64,000 bases of DNA, taken from contig SWBL01000040.1 of assembly GCA_024195585.1 (NCBI GenBank), forward strand, positions 1 through 64,000. Direction: 5' to 3'. Origin of the DNA: Aureobasidium sp. EXF-3400. Lineage: Eukaryota > Ascomycota > Dothideomycetes > Dothideales > Saccotheciaceae. The first letter of the stretch is position 1; each line of letters starts with the position of its first letter. The notes under the pieces are model-generated. The model did not search any database and was not told the origin of the DNA. It saw nothing but the letters and a program-made list of their open reading frames with translations. Position numbers and translations under genes: made by a program. This document shows positions 1-11,677 of this stretch, in pieces.

Positions 1-171
1 TCAAGGATGAACACCTGATAGGGACAGCTTATGCACTATGTGCAGATGCTGAGAACTCAGGAAGAGTATTTTAGTAGATGCCTCTCTAGTCTGAAAACAC
101 ACCAGCATGCACAATTTTCATCATCTGCATTCATCATTTCATAGCAGCTGGCTAACGCATCATTGCTTTAG

Positions 172-1680
172 GTTCATGTACCCATAGATCCCAAGACTGG
201 CTCTACCAAGGGCTTCGCTTATCTTCATTTCTCCAATGCCGATAGTGCTTTGAAAGCATTGCGTGATATGGATGGTAAAGTCTTCCAAGGTCGCCTGCTA
301 CACATTCTCCCAGCTGCTGCCAAACGAGAGGACAAGCTCGACGACTTTGCATTGTCGAAGCTTCCTCTCAAGAAGCAGCAGGCCATCAAGCGCAAGCGCG
401 AGGCTGCATCCGCTACTTTCAACTGGAATTCGCTCTACATGAACGCTGATGCTGTCATGTCTTCGGTCGCTGATCGTCTTGGTGTCTCCAAGGCTGAGCT
501 GCTGGATCCTACCTCATCTGATGCTGCTGTCAAGCAGGCGCATGCCGAAACACACGTCATTCAGGAAACGAAGTCATACTTCAAGCAGAACGGTGTTGAT
601 ATGGATGCGTTCAAGAGGCGGGAGCGTGGTGACACAGCCATCCTGGTGAAAAACTTTCCTTACGAGACCAAGGCTACTGAGCTGAAGGAGCTGTTCGAGC
701 AACATGGCAAAGTCAAGAGATTTTTGATGCCGCCGTCAGGCACCATCGCCATCGTCGAGTTCCATCATGCCCCCGAGGCTCGTGCTGCATTTGCCTCTCT
801 GGCTTATCGCAAAATTCACACATCGGTTCTCTTCCTTGAGAAGGCACCTAAAGATCTGTTCCAGGCAACAGCTCCGCTTACCGATAGTACCGATAGAGAG
901 ACAACACAAGCTGGTCTGGATGCCAAGGCTTCCGCTAGTGAATTGCTGCAAGAGACTGGTACAGAGGTTGCTGCTGGTACTACCAGTACTCTCTTCGTGA
1001 GGAACCTCAACTTCTCCACTACAACAGATCGTCTGACCGATGTCTTCCGTCCACTATCTGGCTTCCTGACTGCAAGAGTCAAGACCAAGACAGACCCAAA
1101 GAAGCCTGGTCAGGTTCTCAGTATGGGTTTCGGTTTCTTGGAGTTTGCCAGCAAGCAACAGGCTGCAGCTGCCATCACAGCAATGGATGGCTACAGTCTC
1201 GATGGTCACAAGCTGCAGCTGCGTGCGTCGCACAAGGCTACTGATGCAGCCGAAGAGCGCCGCAAAGAAGACAAGGCTAAGAAGCTTGCTGCTCGGGGAA
1301 CCAAGATTATCATCAAGAACTTGCCATTCGAAGCGACCAAGAAGGACGTGCGCGCTCTGTTTGCTGCCTATGGACAACTCCGCTCGGTCCGCGTTCCGAA
1401 GAAATTCGATAAAGGTGCTCGCGGTTTTGCTTTTGCCGACTTCACCACACCAAAAGAAGCAGAGAACGCAATGGATGCTCTGCGCGACACTCACTTGCTT
1501 GGTCGTAGACTTGTTCTCGACTTTGCTGCCGAAGACGCTGAAGACGCCGAGGCCGAGATTGAAGCTATGGCAAAGAAGGCAGGCTCTCAGCTCAACAAAG
1601 TCGCTTTACAAAAACTCACCAGCGGCGGTCGCAAAAAGTTCCGTGTGGGCGACGATCAAGATGGTTTGGACGAGGCGTGA
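172..1680 (+). CDS. MRD1: MRD1, multiple RNA-binding domain protein 1 (5' part outside window or unresolved)
   Basis: Nucleolar RNA-binding protein that binds pre-rRNA and is needed for 18S rRNA/SSU processome maturation (family knowledge). The visible exon starts at 172, right after an acceptor (TTTAG ending at 171) with a CTAAC branch site about 20 nt upstream, and runs open to TGA at 1680. It enters in the second half of an RRM (VHVPIDPKTG, then KGFAYLHF as RNP1). Three more RRMs follow: one with AILVKNFPYE near the middle, one with TLFVRNLNF and MGFGFLEF, and one with KIIIKNLPFE and RGFAFADF. The basic linker after the first RRM (LPLKKQQAIKRKREA, then FNWNSLYMNADAV) is typical of MRD1. 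The C-terminus (RKKFRVGDD) matches the family end. The N-terminal RRM1 and the start of RRM2 are not in the visible reading frame; see the finding on the first 171 bases. Confidence 0.93.
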   Translation, partial: VHVPIDPKTGSTKGFAYLHFSNADSALKALRDMDGKVFQGRLLHILPAAAKREDKLDDFALSKLPLKKQQAIKRKREAASATFNWNSLYMNADAVMSSVADRLGVSKAELLDPTSSDAAVKQAHAETHVIQETKSYFKQNGVDMDAFKRRERGDTAILVKNFPYETKATELKELFEQHGKVKRFLMPPSGTIAIVEFHHAPEARAAFASLAYRKIHTSVLFLEKAPKDLFQATAPLTDSTDRETTQAGLDAKASASELLQETGTEVAAGTTSTLFVRNLNFSTTTDRLTDVFRPLSGFLTARVKTKTDPKKPGQVLSMGFGFLEFASKQQAAAAITAMDGYSLDGHKLQLRASHKATDAAEERRKEDKAKKLAARGTKIIIKNLPFEATKKDVRALFAAYGQLRSVRVPKKFDKGARGFAFADFTTPKEAENAMDALRDTHLLGRRLVLDFAAEDAEDAEAEIEAMAKKAGSQLNKVALQKLTSGGRKKFRVGDDQDGLDEA

Positions 1681-2420
1681 GTGCAGCATTAAATTTCGAG
1701 ATCTTTGGAGGGTGCGGCAAGATCCCTTGCTTGTACCCTCTCACCTTTCAATCTTACACTTACCCTCTCCCTTGGCTTTGCTCACTTGGCAGGTTCTTCT
1801 AGTAATCCACCGGTGGCGTATCGGACATCTTATCTCCTCTGATAAAGGTCGGTACCTGTCCTCTCATCACGTCCTTGCACGTGCACCAGTCGATCGAGAC
1901 TGTTTTAGTCAGGGCTCCTGCGTGATCGCATTCCTGGGTCGTGTGGGTTGTGAAATTAGCCCACCACCTTCACGTTCCCTTTCCGGAACAGTCAGCGCCA
2001 CTGGAGGCGATCGTTCATGTTCCCCCACACGTCATGTTGGGACCCTTGCTGTCGATGAAATGATGAATTCCAGCAGAAGGTGGTAGCCGTGGTGCTGCGC
2101 GACCACCGACCATTTCTTACGGCAAGTACAGCCTGTTACTGTAGGCCTCCTTCGAAGGCCAGGACCCCTGCCGAGATTGGCCCATGGGTCGTGGCCTCTG
2201 TAGATGTCCCTTGGATGAGCACCAGTTCTATAAACATGTAATCGGTCCAATGGCAGTGACCCTATTCAACACCTATTATTCTCTCAAGTCATTCCTTCAG
2301 ACCATCCAACTTCTTACGATCCTTTCTTTCTCTCATTGTAAACCATATTTATCGTCAGCATTCTTAAGAACACAATCCATTCTTTGCACTTCATTCTTCT
2401 GCTACGAAGCTTATTCTCAA
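1681..2420. other. MRD1 3' flank and promoter/5' leader of the TEA gene
   Basis: No gene is visible. The frame upstream of 2421 stays open back to 2184, but its composition is unlike the protein that follows, so I read it as 5' leader. It holds the TATA box at 2229-2234 and CT-rich stretches just before the start codon. Confidence 0.5.
2229..2234 (+). promoter_or_regulatory. TATA box of the TEA-domain gene
   Basis: TATAAA lies 187 bp upstream of the chosen ATG at 2421, which leaves room for a 5' leader of about 150 nt. Sequence match only; transcription start not known. Confidence 0.4.
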
Positions 2421-5382
2421 ATGGAGGCTTTTCTTCCAACTCCAGTTGTGCCATCCAACGCTCCATTGTGGTCTGATATCGATCAAGACTCACGCATCCT
2501 GAAAGAGCAGTGTGGTAATAGACAACTTGGATATCTCCAGACACAGAGTTCTCTGGACTATTACTCGAACCTCAACGATGACTCTACATGTGGGTCTGCT
2601 GGTGGACGGCCATCGGCCTATCAAGCACTGCAATTTGGTAGAGCACGACCAGGCAAGCTTCAACACTCTTGGATGGCAGGGCTAGCACAGAAGTACGACC
2701 CAGGAGCCCAACACTTACTCAACAACGTCAATAGTGGCAGGTTCCGTGGACTGGGAAACATGCCTACCGATGATCAGGAGAAGGATCAGGAGGCAGAGAG
2801 GAAGGCCAGAATGCTTGCAACAAGGTTCTTGCGGTGTGATGGCTACATCAAGTATCGAAACCGCCAGCCTAAGGAAAAGAAGGGGAACAAGGAAGACGCG
2901 AAGTGGCCCGACCACATCGAGGATGCTTTCATCGTAGGTTGGTATATCCTAAGATCGTAATTGTCGTATATTTGCTAACATGAAGTGTCATAAGCTCTAT
3001 GCCGCCATCCTCCATGTGGTCGTAAGAAGTCGAAGGCCCCGGGCGAACAGCACAACGACGATGCGAAGGCGATGGGAAGGAACGAGTTGATTGCAGACTA
3101 CATCTTCCGTAACACTGGAGATGTTCGCACCAGAAAGCAGGTATCGAGTCACATTCAGGTGCTCAAGCCATTTGTGCAAAACGAGGCAATCAGTGAGTGT
3201 CTCTGTCTGGACACGATTAAGTCAATCACAATGCTGACAGTGAACAGTCATGCGTTTCCTCGCTACACCCGGCGAGAAAGAGTCAGCAGCTACCAAAGCT
3301 GCTCGGAAGAGAGCATCAGTCTACAATCCTGACACCCAATCACGCATGAGCTCTCTGAACCAGCACCGCAACTTCTCTCTACAGACAGGCTTCGACTTGC
3401 AGCCTGAAGAGTTCTGCATGTTCATGCGTTCTTGTAAAGGTTCGGAAACACTGCATACGTATAGTGCCACCGAAGGCTTCAATCCCAGTAGCTACTTCGT
3501 GCAAACTCAAGCAGAACTTTACGACTGCTTCCCTGGTCTCGCTAACGTCCCACTCGAGCGCTTTGCCAGAGGCAAGTTCCTCGCTTTGCATGTACCTATT
3601 GTGCTGCATTCGAAAAACTTAGTTGGCGACACTGAACTGGCTATCCGTTGGGTTTTCAAGGCTCCTGCTCGTAACCCACCTATTTCTATCAGCAGCCGTA
3701 CACGGTTGTATCTCAATGGACGACCGATGTACTGTGACAGACTGGGCAATCGTCAGTTCTACGACAATCAGAACTTCGAGTTGACCGAAGAGATGCATCA
3801 GGACTGGCTCAACTTTACCAAAGAATACGATGCAGCCGAAGTCCCCGAGAACAATGATGCACTCGACGTGAACTCGAATGGTCATTACAGCTCGAATGGT
3901 GGCACGATCCAGTATTACGTTCCTTTTTCCAGCACATTCTGGGCTCGCTATCTTTATCACGTAGTCCTGCTTCAAAGACAGGCTACTGATCTCGAAAATC
4001 GTCCTCTGCAGCCAGATGAGACTTCCGAAGATCGTCACGACCAGCTCTCTAAGAAGTGTCTCGAGGTCTCTTCGGCTCTTGGTGAACTCATAGCGGTTCA
4101 AGAAATTATCGCAAGATCGGAGTTGGGCGAGCCCCAAGTGGTTTTGACTGTCCATTTCTCGTTCTCGCATGCAGCGAGCAAAGAGGCAGCGGTAACGACG
4201 TGGCAGTACCTGGACATGGCAAGTGCGTTTGATGATGCAATTCCCTTGTCTGCGGGAGGTGTGAGTCAGATCTCGCAATCTGCTAGTGACAGTCAGGAAA
4301 GTGCGCTCAGCGTTCGAGACGCCTACGGCGGAGGAAGCCACGACTATGCGGGCTTCGACTTGTCTGCTGTCAACAGTGGACATCATTATCCCGATCCAAC
4401 CCACAAGAGTACGAACGAGTTGGCCTCGCCCATTGAGTTGCACGATACACAGGCAACAGCGGGTTACAATACTTCCTGGCTTTTGCCCACCTCAACGTCT
4501 GACCTCGATCACCTCGCTGCTACCGTCCTTGATCCGCTCCTGCCACATAACAGTCAAGCAAATCTTCAACAACACAACTTGCACGATGTCAACTCTTTCG
4601 ATTTCAGCAATGGCAACATTTCTATCTCTCTCGACAGCTCGGCTTTAACGCCTCATCCACCTCTTCCCCAATCGTCCGCTGCCTTCTCATCTGCAATCGA
4701 CGCCCTGGATCTCGACCTCGCAGCCACAGATCCACTACTGTTACAGCCATCACGCACCACAACACCATGGCTTACAAGCTCGAATGCCACACCCACCGAC
4801 TACGGCGCACTGTTCAGCCAACCACACTCTCCTGCCAACGCCGCCTTCCCCGACTACTCGAACAGCAACGGAGCAGATTTGGCCGATCACCTTGCTGCAG
4901 CCGCCGGAGGCCTAACCGACACCTTTGATGTCAACTCATTGCCAACCTCCTTTTCACTCTCCGCTCATCAAGCCTTCGCTGGCGCTGGCAATGGAACTTC
5001 AGATCTCGATCCTACGTCTCGTCAACACAGTTTCTCCACCGTTCCCGAAGATACAGAGGCCGGTGGTGTTGCCCTCCACGACACAAATCATTTTTCACCA
5101 ACCACACACCAAGGGTTTGGTTATATGAAGGGAGAGTTCTCCCAACAAGACGGCTTTGAGCTTTCTCAACCGCAACAGGAGGGTTTTGAAGCAGGCCGTC
5201 AAGCTTCTTTCGCCACGAGTCATACTGACTCCTTCGTTGGCGGCACAGATACCCATGATTTTGCACACTCTTTTGACGTGGGCGCTGATACTGGCTTTGA
5301 TATCAGTGACTTGAGGAGTGGATCACAGAATCAGCCCCACAGCCAGAACCATAGGGAAACTTGGGGAGGTGCTGGGTTCTGA
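2421..5382 (+). CDS. abaA: TEA/ATTS-domain transcription factor (AbaA/TEC1 family)
   Basis: DNA-binding regulator of the TEA family, which in filamentous ascomycetes controls conidiophore development (AbaA) and in yeasts filamentation (TEC1). Exons 2421-2937, 2995-3192 and 3248-5382 give 949 aa. The introns (57 and 55 nt) have donors GTTGGT and GTGAGT. Splicing joins [17 protein letters not shown] and continues into [12 protein letters not shown] and [14 protein letters not shown], rebuilding a complete TEA domain at about residues 160-236, which confirms the junctions. The middle part has the conserved post-TEA region seen in AbaA proteins ([13 protein letters not shown], then [11 protein letters not shown]). 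The last 300 residues are Ser/Thr/Asp/Gln-rich and disordered, likely an activation region. The chosen ATG has an A at -3; upstream in-frame codons look like leader. The 949 aa is longer than A. nidulans AbaA (about 800). Assignment to the AbaA orthologue rather than another TEA paralogue is inference. Confidence 0.9.
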
Positions 5383-5933
5383 GAGACAGACTTACAGTCT
5401 TCATCCTGTCGCTATCCACGCATCTCAAGAAGTCACCATCGTTATCATTTTCTTTTTACGAGACAACACTGCTCGGTGGATGTTTGCATTTTCCTTTTTG
5501 TCCTTCCTTTTCTTGTCTTTTGTCTTCTCCACTATCATTTATCTAATTTCTAATGGCTTTTTTTACGGCAAACTTCGGCGAATAACGGCATTTCAAGGAA
5601 AAGAAGATTTTGCAGCGTTGACATGACATCTAGAAAAGTATTTGAACGACGGTAGAGGGTCGGGGAAATGGAATAACGAGTCAATCACTTTAGCAACGAT
5701 AAGATGAAACAATCAAGAAGTTTGTATGTTTCAATGTTTTCCGATCAAGTGTACTGTCACAATGTCAATGTGGTCAAAAGCGTGCTTCATGGAAGTGATG
5801 AATATCTATACTTCATTAATCATGAATGTTCCCATCTATTGACTATCAATGCCTAATCGCCGTATGACGAACCCTGTCCAGAAGCCCATGGCTCTATCTT
5901 CTATACCACAAACATAAAAATCGATCCGTCCAG
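5383..5933. other. Intergenic region between convergent genes
   Basis: 3' flanks of the TEA gene and the hybrid kinase. T-rich tracts follow the TEA stop (5450-5570), as expected of a fungal 3' UTR. Nothing else seen. Confidence 0.5.
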
Positions 5934-8900
5934 TTATGCAGAATGCTGACCACTAACCACTTCGCTCATTCTCACAAGCAATTCAGGGATTCTAAACGGC
6001 TTGGTCACAACATCATCCATACCCGCCTCAAGCGCTTCTCTCATCTGTTCGTCGCGGGCATTGGCCGTAACAGCAATTACAGGTACTCGTCGAGTGTAAA
6101 AGCCTTCTTGTTCCAGGTCTCTGATCTTGCGAATACATGTGAGTCCATCCATGACAGGCATCTCGATGTCAAGCAACACAATGTCAAGTTTTGTGCCTGG
6201 CGTTGAAGATGAAGCGATATTCGTCTTGGACAAGAACTCCAGGGCATCGAGTCCGTGGTCGGCGGTATGGACTGTACAGCCTTGGTTTCGCAGCTGTTTG
6301 GCGACGAGACGCTGGTTGAGGGGATTGTCCTCTACGACCAAAACGTGCAAGCCTCGTACCGGAGAAGATTGGCGTGTGAACTCGAGGTCGTTGTCGTTGA
6401 AAGCTTCCGTGCGACTCATACGAGGTCTGTGACCTTTGAGGCGGGGCGACTTGGATGTGCTTATTGAAGCAGAATCTGGTTCCTCAATGGACTTTCGGCA
6501 CTTGATGTAGAAGGAGAAGGTAGTTCCGAGTCCTTCGGTACTGGTGACACCAATGCGACCAGCTTGTAGCTCGATCAGCTCTTTGCTCAAGAAAAGACCC
6601 AATCCGGAGCCACTGTATTGGCCATACGTCTTTGGCTGAGAAAACCTCTTGAACAAAAGTCCCATTTCACTTTCTGACAACCCACAACCAGTGTCTTGGA
6701 CTGCAACGTGCAGGTAAACATCTTGTCCAGAACATGAACTCAAGAAAGCAGCACTGAAGTGATCTTGTTCTGTCGCCGGCGTCAATGGGCTGCTAGATCT
6801 TCTTGGAGTCGGTGGCATAAAGACGATTTGGTTGGAGGTATCTTCTGGCTCAATAACAGATGCACCTAGTGAGATGACAATCGATCGTTCTCTACACGAT
6901 CTTGTGTGGTTGATTGCATTGGTGAGCAGATTGATGATAATTTGCAAGAGTCTGTTGGGGTCTGCCATGACAAACTCTGAGATGTGTTTGGTATACGTAT
7001 CCTGGACATCGATGGAAGTAATAATATCGCTTCTCTTCGCTTCTTGTCCATACATTCTCAAAGCTCTTTGCACTATATCGACTGGTCGGATCTTCTCCGG
7101 CGTGATGGTGAGCAATTGCGAATCCAGCTTGCTGACGGTAAGGATGTCATTGAATATGCCATTCTGGTGTTGGGCGCATAGCGCAATCGTATGGGCTGCA
7201 TCTTCCAAGCCTTTGAGCTGCGTTGTGGTCATGGATGGAACGCCGGACTGATTATTGTGTGTCTGGATGGTGTTTAGAATCTCGTCAGAGCACTGGAAAA
7301 TGGCGCTAAGAGGATTCCTCATCTCGTGAGAGACCACTATTGACTTGATTAGCAACAGTCCTTCTTATGTCAGCGACTTTGGGTTATAGAGTTTACGTAC
7401 TGTCAAGGAAATGTTCGGTAGCTGTTTTAGTTTCCAGCGCATCCTCTAATCTTTGAGCAAGCAAGGTATCCTTTGCCAGACGATCGCTGATGTCCACAAG
7501 CCAACCATGTATCAAGTAGACCTCGCCATGCTCATCGAGGTCTGGGAAAGATGTGGCAGACACCCATCGGGAAGTAGGATTATCAGATGAGTCGCGTATC
7601 TTGTACTCAATCGCGGAGGGCATCTTTTCAGTCATCAAATGCTGCCATTCCTTGATTGCAACGTCCATGTACTCTTCAGATACGGTCTGCAGCCAGGGTA
7701 GCTCCAACGCTGTTGTTTTGTCCAGGTCCTCTTTCGTGGTACCCGTGATTTTGAGGTAAGCGTCATTGACTTGAATTGTGCGTTCCTTTGGTGAGTAGAG
7801 ATACATTCCGAGTGGCGCGCTCTTAGCAATCCGAAGGAACTTTTCTTCCTTCTTCTTGGCCTTCAGTATCGAAAGTCGAAGTTCTGTCGAGAGAGCCATC
7901 GTGGTCTCTTCGTATTTTCTTTGGAATTGTTGCTGATCCTCCGGAAGCGTGACTAGGATGGCCTGTTTGCAGATTGCCTCATGTATGCAGTGAACAAAAC
8001 GACTCATCTGTTCAGTAAATGGTCGTCTTGGGTCGAGTCCGAGAACAACAAAAGCTAATGGGTTGCCATCTAAGTTTGAAATCGGAAGGATAGACGCACA
8101 ACGGACGGTGCCAGAATCGGCAACGTGAACTGACAACTCATCCGGAAGTGCTTCGTCTGCTAAGATCATAACATCTTTTTTGTCGAGGGCTTCACGGAAA
8201 GCATCTGAAAGACTCGGCGTTCCAGAGGATTCGGCAATAGAAATGTCGATGATAGGTTCGAGCACTCTTTCTGACAGTCCCAGAGAACCAGAAAGCTGGT
8301 ATTGCTTCACGAAGTATGATGTCGCGGACTGAAGGGTTTCGTGGTGAGGAGTAATATCAGGTGTCGGCAGACCTTCTGAGCGAACGAAGCACGAGTGGTC
8401 GAAAGCGGTGTAAACCATAGCGTAGGAAATGTCAGGGGCATTCTTGTCGAGTGCACCCAAAAATTGGGACCATAGCTCAGGCAAACTCTCGACTTTCGAG
8501 AAAGAATCCAGGATATCTAAACCTTGTGATCGACGCTGGTCTTGCACAACCAGGTCTGTTACATCAGTAAACTCGCCAACAGCACTGTCGCAATATCCGT
8601 CCAGTCCAGGTAATGGTGAGAGAAAGATATTCCAGAAAGTCTGCTCCATAGAACCACCACGTTCAAGAAGCAATTCTTGACGCGTACGTCGTGCACCTCT
8701 ACCATTGTCATAAGCAGTCAACGACATGTCCCATAGGACTTCAAAGATTTTGTCGACCTGTACGTCAGCGAGAGGAGAGCCCAAACACTGTGGATGGTGC
8801 ATTCCGATAACAGCAGCGAAAGCTTCGTTGTATATTATAGCTCTTTGATCGCCAAAGATGAGAATGCGTGGGTCGGGAGAGTTCATGATTTTGGCAGTGG

Positions 8901-9501
8901 AGCGTCGCAGTTCCAATGACCATGTTTCAATAGCGCAAAAGGGAGTGTTGGACCAATCAAAGTGCTTTACAAAATGGAACCAAGGAGAAGTAGCATCAGA
9001 CAGCGTCCAGTCTGCCAACTTCCTTTGAGATTTTGGCATGCTAAGCGGCGAGAGGGGTGTCGAGGGTGTCGTAGGTGCTGTTAGTTGGGACGAGCCGCGC
9101 CTCCACTGAGTTGAAATGCTTGAGGTGCTTCGACTGATCGATTTCATCGGGGCCTGGGTCTCGAAGCTGGTTGTGGTGGTTGATTGCTGTATTGACGGAC
9201 CCGCGTCGCAATAAACTATCGTCCACGCCTCCCGAAATGGTTTGCTCGACCAGTCTCTTCCAGCATAAGAACAAGTGCCAGTCAACAACGCTTCAGACGC
9301 GATGGCTGCCCAGTCGTCAAAAGTTAATGGATGTGTGACATGGTAAACGAATTTGTCAAGAGAGGTATTTCGAAAGACAATCCTAGGTTTGCCGGCGTCA
9401 ACTTGCTCAAAAATGAAGGTCGGACGGTCATCGCCCTCTAGCACCTCCAGTAGAGCGGCAACATCTTGAAGTGCAGCAAGTCGCGAATTTGCGACTGCCA
9501 T
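5934..9501 (-). CDS. Hybrid histidine kinase with PAS/GAF sensor domains
   Basis: Two-component phosphorelay sensor, probably soluble because no membrane segment is evident. Exons run 9501-7401 and 7336-5934 with a 64-nt intron (donor GTACGT) and give 1167 aa. Splicing creates FLD-M-VSHEMRNPLSAIF, the H box, with phospho-acceptor His at about 704. Before it lie a PAS-like region (ILIFGDQRAIIYNEAFAAVI), a GAF-like stretch and a second PAS (APLGMYLYSPKERTIQVNDA). After it come the N box (NRLLQIIINLLTNAINH), G1 (DTGCGLSESE), G2 (GSGLGLFLSKEL) and a C-terminal receiver (LVVEDNPLNQ, then DIVLLDIEMPVMDG) with acceptor Asp at about 1090 and the conserved KPF lysine. All catalytic motifs are intact. 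Partners would be the Ypd1 phosphotransfer protein and the Ssk1/Skn7 regulators (family knowledge). The exact fungal HHK class is not assigned. Confidence 0.9.
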
Positions 9502-10170
9502 GAGGGGGAGACTCTGAAACTTGCAGCTTGGTAACTTTGCGACTGAGTCTGGAAGAAGGTTGATTTTTATCGAGTGGTTAGCATGACAGAGGCTGTGTTG
9601 TCAGATTCGGCAGGAGTAAGGCAGCAATGTCAGCAAAGCTTTGTTTGCACAGGGAAGAGGCTACGAGCTCGCGGCGAGTAACAAACAGCTTCGTGAAAGA
9701 TGTAGCGACAGCAATTTCGACGCACATACGGAGGCAGGAGCGAAGGACGAGACCTTTATTGTTGCAGCTCCAAACACCAAACACTATATTCCAGCACGAT
9801 GGAACGCGTCGGATGATCACTAGTGCCGTGAGCGTGGGTGCCAGTTCGCTGGATGGTCACACAAACGAGTTTTGTGGAGTTACGAGGAACAAAATGTGTC
9901 GTTAGCTGCGCATACAGCCATAGTTATCTGGGCAACCACGCGGCGCTTTTTCCTCTTGAGTCAAGGGTTCACATGCTGCTTCGATCACTTGCAGCCGTCT
10001 CATACAAAATCTCGATGCTCTGAGAGTTGAGGCTGCAGTCAAAGGGTCTTAACCAAGTACGCTAACCGTATCCGGGAAAGGTGAGACGTGAGACCACTCA
10101 TCGGCACGAGCCAGGTGTTTCCGAAACCCCGAGAGACAGCCGCACTATACTCAGAAAGGCAATAGCATTG

Positions 10171-10206
10171 CATGGAATTGTTCTGCAGCCACAGAACAAT
10201 TCCATG
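10171..10206. repeat. Perfect 15-bp inverted repeat with 6-nt loop
   Basis: CATGGAATTGTTCTG at 10171-10185 is followed by 6 nt and its exact reverse complement at 10192-10206. It is not next to a gene end: the nearest start is the kinase ATG at 9501, about 670 bp away. Function unknown. It could be a cruciform or hairpin, or a remnant of a small element. Confidence 0.7.
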
Positions 10207-11477
10207 AATTTCTATAGTTGATCTCCTATAGCTCGTAGAACAACGGGTTCAAGATTGGCACGACATACGACACCAATTCTCATCTTCTCCTGGATGCCAA
10301 GGGGCTCTCAATTCATCAGAATGCACAAACTCATCTTCAAATCGACGATGTAACAAGAGAGCCGTTCGACATCCCGTCCGCGGTGGACACTCATCAAAGC
10401 TAGATCATAGTCGTGCTTGTACGAAGTCAGGTCTCGTGATACAAAAAAAAAATCAGGGCAAGCAGATACCCCTCGCACTATATCGAGCGAACCACCAAGA
10501 CATTTCCGGTTATGATTTGTACAGATGTATGCATAACAACAAGGCACTCGCCATTTCTATCCAACCCCAACCCTCTGTCGGTCTGTCACTCGGAGCGTAT
10601 CTATGACTACGACTCCGATGGTTCGGAACCTCGGGAGGAGCCTTCCTGACACATCCTCCATTAACCGTCAAACTCCAGCCATAAAAACGGGCAGATATAT
10701 CTTGAACTCCACGACTTCAGCGAGAGACCACCAGCAGACATTCTTCAGATACTTCACAATCTGGAGAGGAGGTTGTGTTGAGTAGTAATGCTTATACACG
10801 GCACCCGAGTCGACAGAATTGTACAAAGGCTGAGTCAAAGCTGGTCTTAGATTCAGCTTCCTTGCATAGTGTTACCCGTCATACTCTGAAGCCGTCAGAG
10901 TTTATGGAAAATTTAAGCATAGACGGGATCTCGCAAGACTTTCCATGTCTTCAAACCTATCATGCATCTTATCATCGATCGGTTCGTAAAGGCTTTTGAA
11001 TCTGAAGGTGAATACGAAAAGCTAAACCAAGTCTTGTCTCCAGCCTATCAATCTAGAACGTTCCTGACTACGAAGTTACTTGATACATGATAGACAGGAT
11101 TCTTCTATGGAACATCATGCCATCACAAAACCCATCCTGCAATTTTTGACCAATACATGACCTGCTTGCAGGCTGGAGCAGGTAACGGAAGAGCTATCAT
11201 TATCATGCAAATCACATCATGAGAGGCACTTTCCAGAAGTCTTAAGAGATGAGCGTTGTCTTTGCGTATCGTTCCTCAATAGATATGTTAACCTCGTTTT
11301 TCGAACCCGTCTCATCATTCGTTTCCTCATCTCGATAGATTCGTGAGCAGCAATAAGAAACAGTAACCACTTTATGCATCTCCAGCGTAAACCAGCAATC
11401 ATCAGACCCATCCATGCATCCATGCATCGAGCGAAAGCAGTCTGACCGTCATCCATCATGCGCTAGCCCAGGAACCC

Positions 11478-11572
11478 GTCGTTCTTCGTCTTCTTCGTCT
11501 TCTTCGTCTTCTTCGTCTTCTTCGTCTTCTTCGTCTTCTTCGTCTTCTTCGTCTTCTTCGTCTTCTTCGTCT
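11478..11572. repeat. (GTCTTCTTC)n minisatellite
   Basis: About ten near-perfect copies of the 9-mer GTCTTCTTC. It lies about 100 bp beyond the stop of the minus-strand gene ending at 11678, so probably in its 3' UTR or flank. Read as codons it would give Ser runs (plus) or Asp/Glu runs (minus), but neither joins a credible gene. Confidence 0.85.
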
Positions 11573-11677
11573 CGGGACTGGAAGTTGCATGCACCCAGAT
11601 GTCGCTGAGATTCCTCGAAGCGTTGTCATGCAGACAGAGCACGCTCAGTGTCTATGGCTGTGAGCGCGGGCAACCAA

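Larger units (their letters stand above)
9502..11677. other. Gene-poor region, 2.2 kb
   Basis: Upstream of the hybrid kinase and downstream of the one-helix membrane protein gene. Only short, codon-poor open frames occur on both strands. It contains a 15-bp perfect inverted repeat (10171-10206) and a 9-bp satellite (11478-11572), listed separately. No gene that I can support. Confidence 0.5.

Noticed and set aside
3619..4443. Long minus-strand frame of 274 codons opposite the TEA gene
   Set aside because: Antisense to a well-supported exon, with no domain and no typical composition.
7393..7400. Hybrid kinase as two separate genes
   Set aside because: The stop after FLDST lies in an intron; GTACGT/AG splicing joins the two frames exactly in the H box.
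11414..11608. Poly-serine open frame on the plus strand
   Set aside because: It is only the GTCTTCTTC satellite read in frame; no flanking protein-like sequence.
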